Shown here: in pieces, positions 63,900-64,000 of the stretch
Numbering within the stretch: the first letter of the stretch is position 1
Layout of the letters: the number at the start of each line of letters is the position of its first letter
Assembly (NCBI GenBank): GCA_965218205.1
Contig: OZ244590.1
Span: forward strand, 2,108,001 to 2,172,000
Direction: 5' to 3'
From: CBDDCA01 sp965218205
GTDB lineage: Bacteria; Spirochaetota; Spirochaetia; WTKD01; G963693115
DNA: 64,000 nt
Made by a program: the position numbers and the translations under genes
The notes under the pieces: model-generated
Told to the model about the DNA's origin: nothing
The model's database searches: none
The model's input: the letters and a program-made list of their open reading frames with translations, nothing else

Positions 63900-63961
63900 A
63901 CAAACCCCCTTGTATATACTACTTTGTTACTTTTTTAATATAAAAATAACTTACCAAATTA

Positions 63962-63990
63962 AATATACAATATTTATAATAAAAAGTCAA
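63962..63990 (-). promoter_or_regulatory. Promoter of the polyol ABC operon
   Basis: TTGACT (63990-63985), a 17-base spacer and TATATT (63967-63962) on the minus strand. The leader to ATG 63899 is about 55 bases and carries a normal ribosome site. Confidence 0.6.
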
Positions 63991-64000
63991 GCGGTTTGTA

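Overview
This window looks like chromosomal DNA of a low-G+C bacterium with two membranes. It has many lipoproteins with short lipoboxes, TRAP and ABC binding-protein importers, YajC-SecD-SecF, and UGA used as a normal stop. Three things point, tentatively, to a host-associated spirochaete of the Treponema type: a very large lipoprotein combining fibronectin-III-like modules with BspA/DUF285 repeats, a poly-G tract that can switch that gene, and small SH3 and coiled-coil membrane proteins. There is no rRNA, tRNA, prophage or CRISPR array in view, so the genus is inference only.

Layout. 1-7.2 kb (minus): truncated D-galactonate dehydratase, a complete TRAP transporter, transketolase, a long uracil phosphoribosyltransferase and an SH3 lipoprotein. 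7.2-9.35 kb: an AT-rich PIN-domain membrane protein bracketed by 19-bp direct repeats. 9.35-18.1 kb (minus): a galactoside operon with ABC binding protein, two permeases, an (alpha/alpha)6-barrel glycosidase, an EamA transporter and LacZ. 18.2-19.7 kb: a multicopper oxidase with a perfect promoter. 19.76-19.9 kb: a MITE-like nested inverted repeat. 20-24 kb (plus): yajC-secD-secF and an alpha/beta hydrolase. 24.3-25.4 kb: a two-gene cassette of unknown function. 25.7-30.9 kb (plus): mnmG, a cysteine-less thioredoxin-fold protein, lplA, deoD, thpR. 30.9-34.7 kb (minus): parE-parC. 34.9-36.4 kb: a small membrane protein and an orphan ImmA-type protease. 36.6-41.4 kb (minus): the giant phase-variable lipoprotein. 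41.5-46.3 kb: rlmD-like, trmH, recQ-like and HD genes. 46.4-54.1 kb (minus): hom-dnaE-recG-rsmD. 54.1-57.4 kb (plus): ArsR-methyltransferase fusion and metE. 57.4-63.9 kb (minus): an ABC importer with two ATPases, probably for a polyol, plus a zinc dehydrogenase.

How the genes work together. The left third suggests galactose-based nutrition: galactoside import and cleavage (ABC, glycosidase, LacZ) and sugar-acid use (TRAP, DgoD), with transketolase as central carbon entry. The right end imports and oxidises a sugar alcohol. Homoserine dehydrogenase and MetE, divergently arranged around an ArsR-methyltransferase regulator, form a methionine module.

Most notable observations. (1) An 18-G tract near the start of the giant lipoprotein gene puts the SD-preceded ATG out of frame; 16 or 19 G would restore it, so the gene reads as phase-OFF here. 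(2) The PIN-domain cassette is flanked by near-identical direct repeats. (3) Several first genes have a -10 hexamer only 6-9 nt before the start codon and no Shine-Dalgarno, suggesting leaderless mRNAs. (4) A MITE-like element and a 20-bp inverted interspersed repeat mark possible mobile scars. All positions were read by eye; no searches, folding or composition calculations were run.
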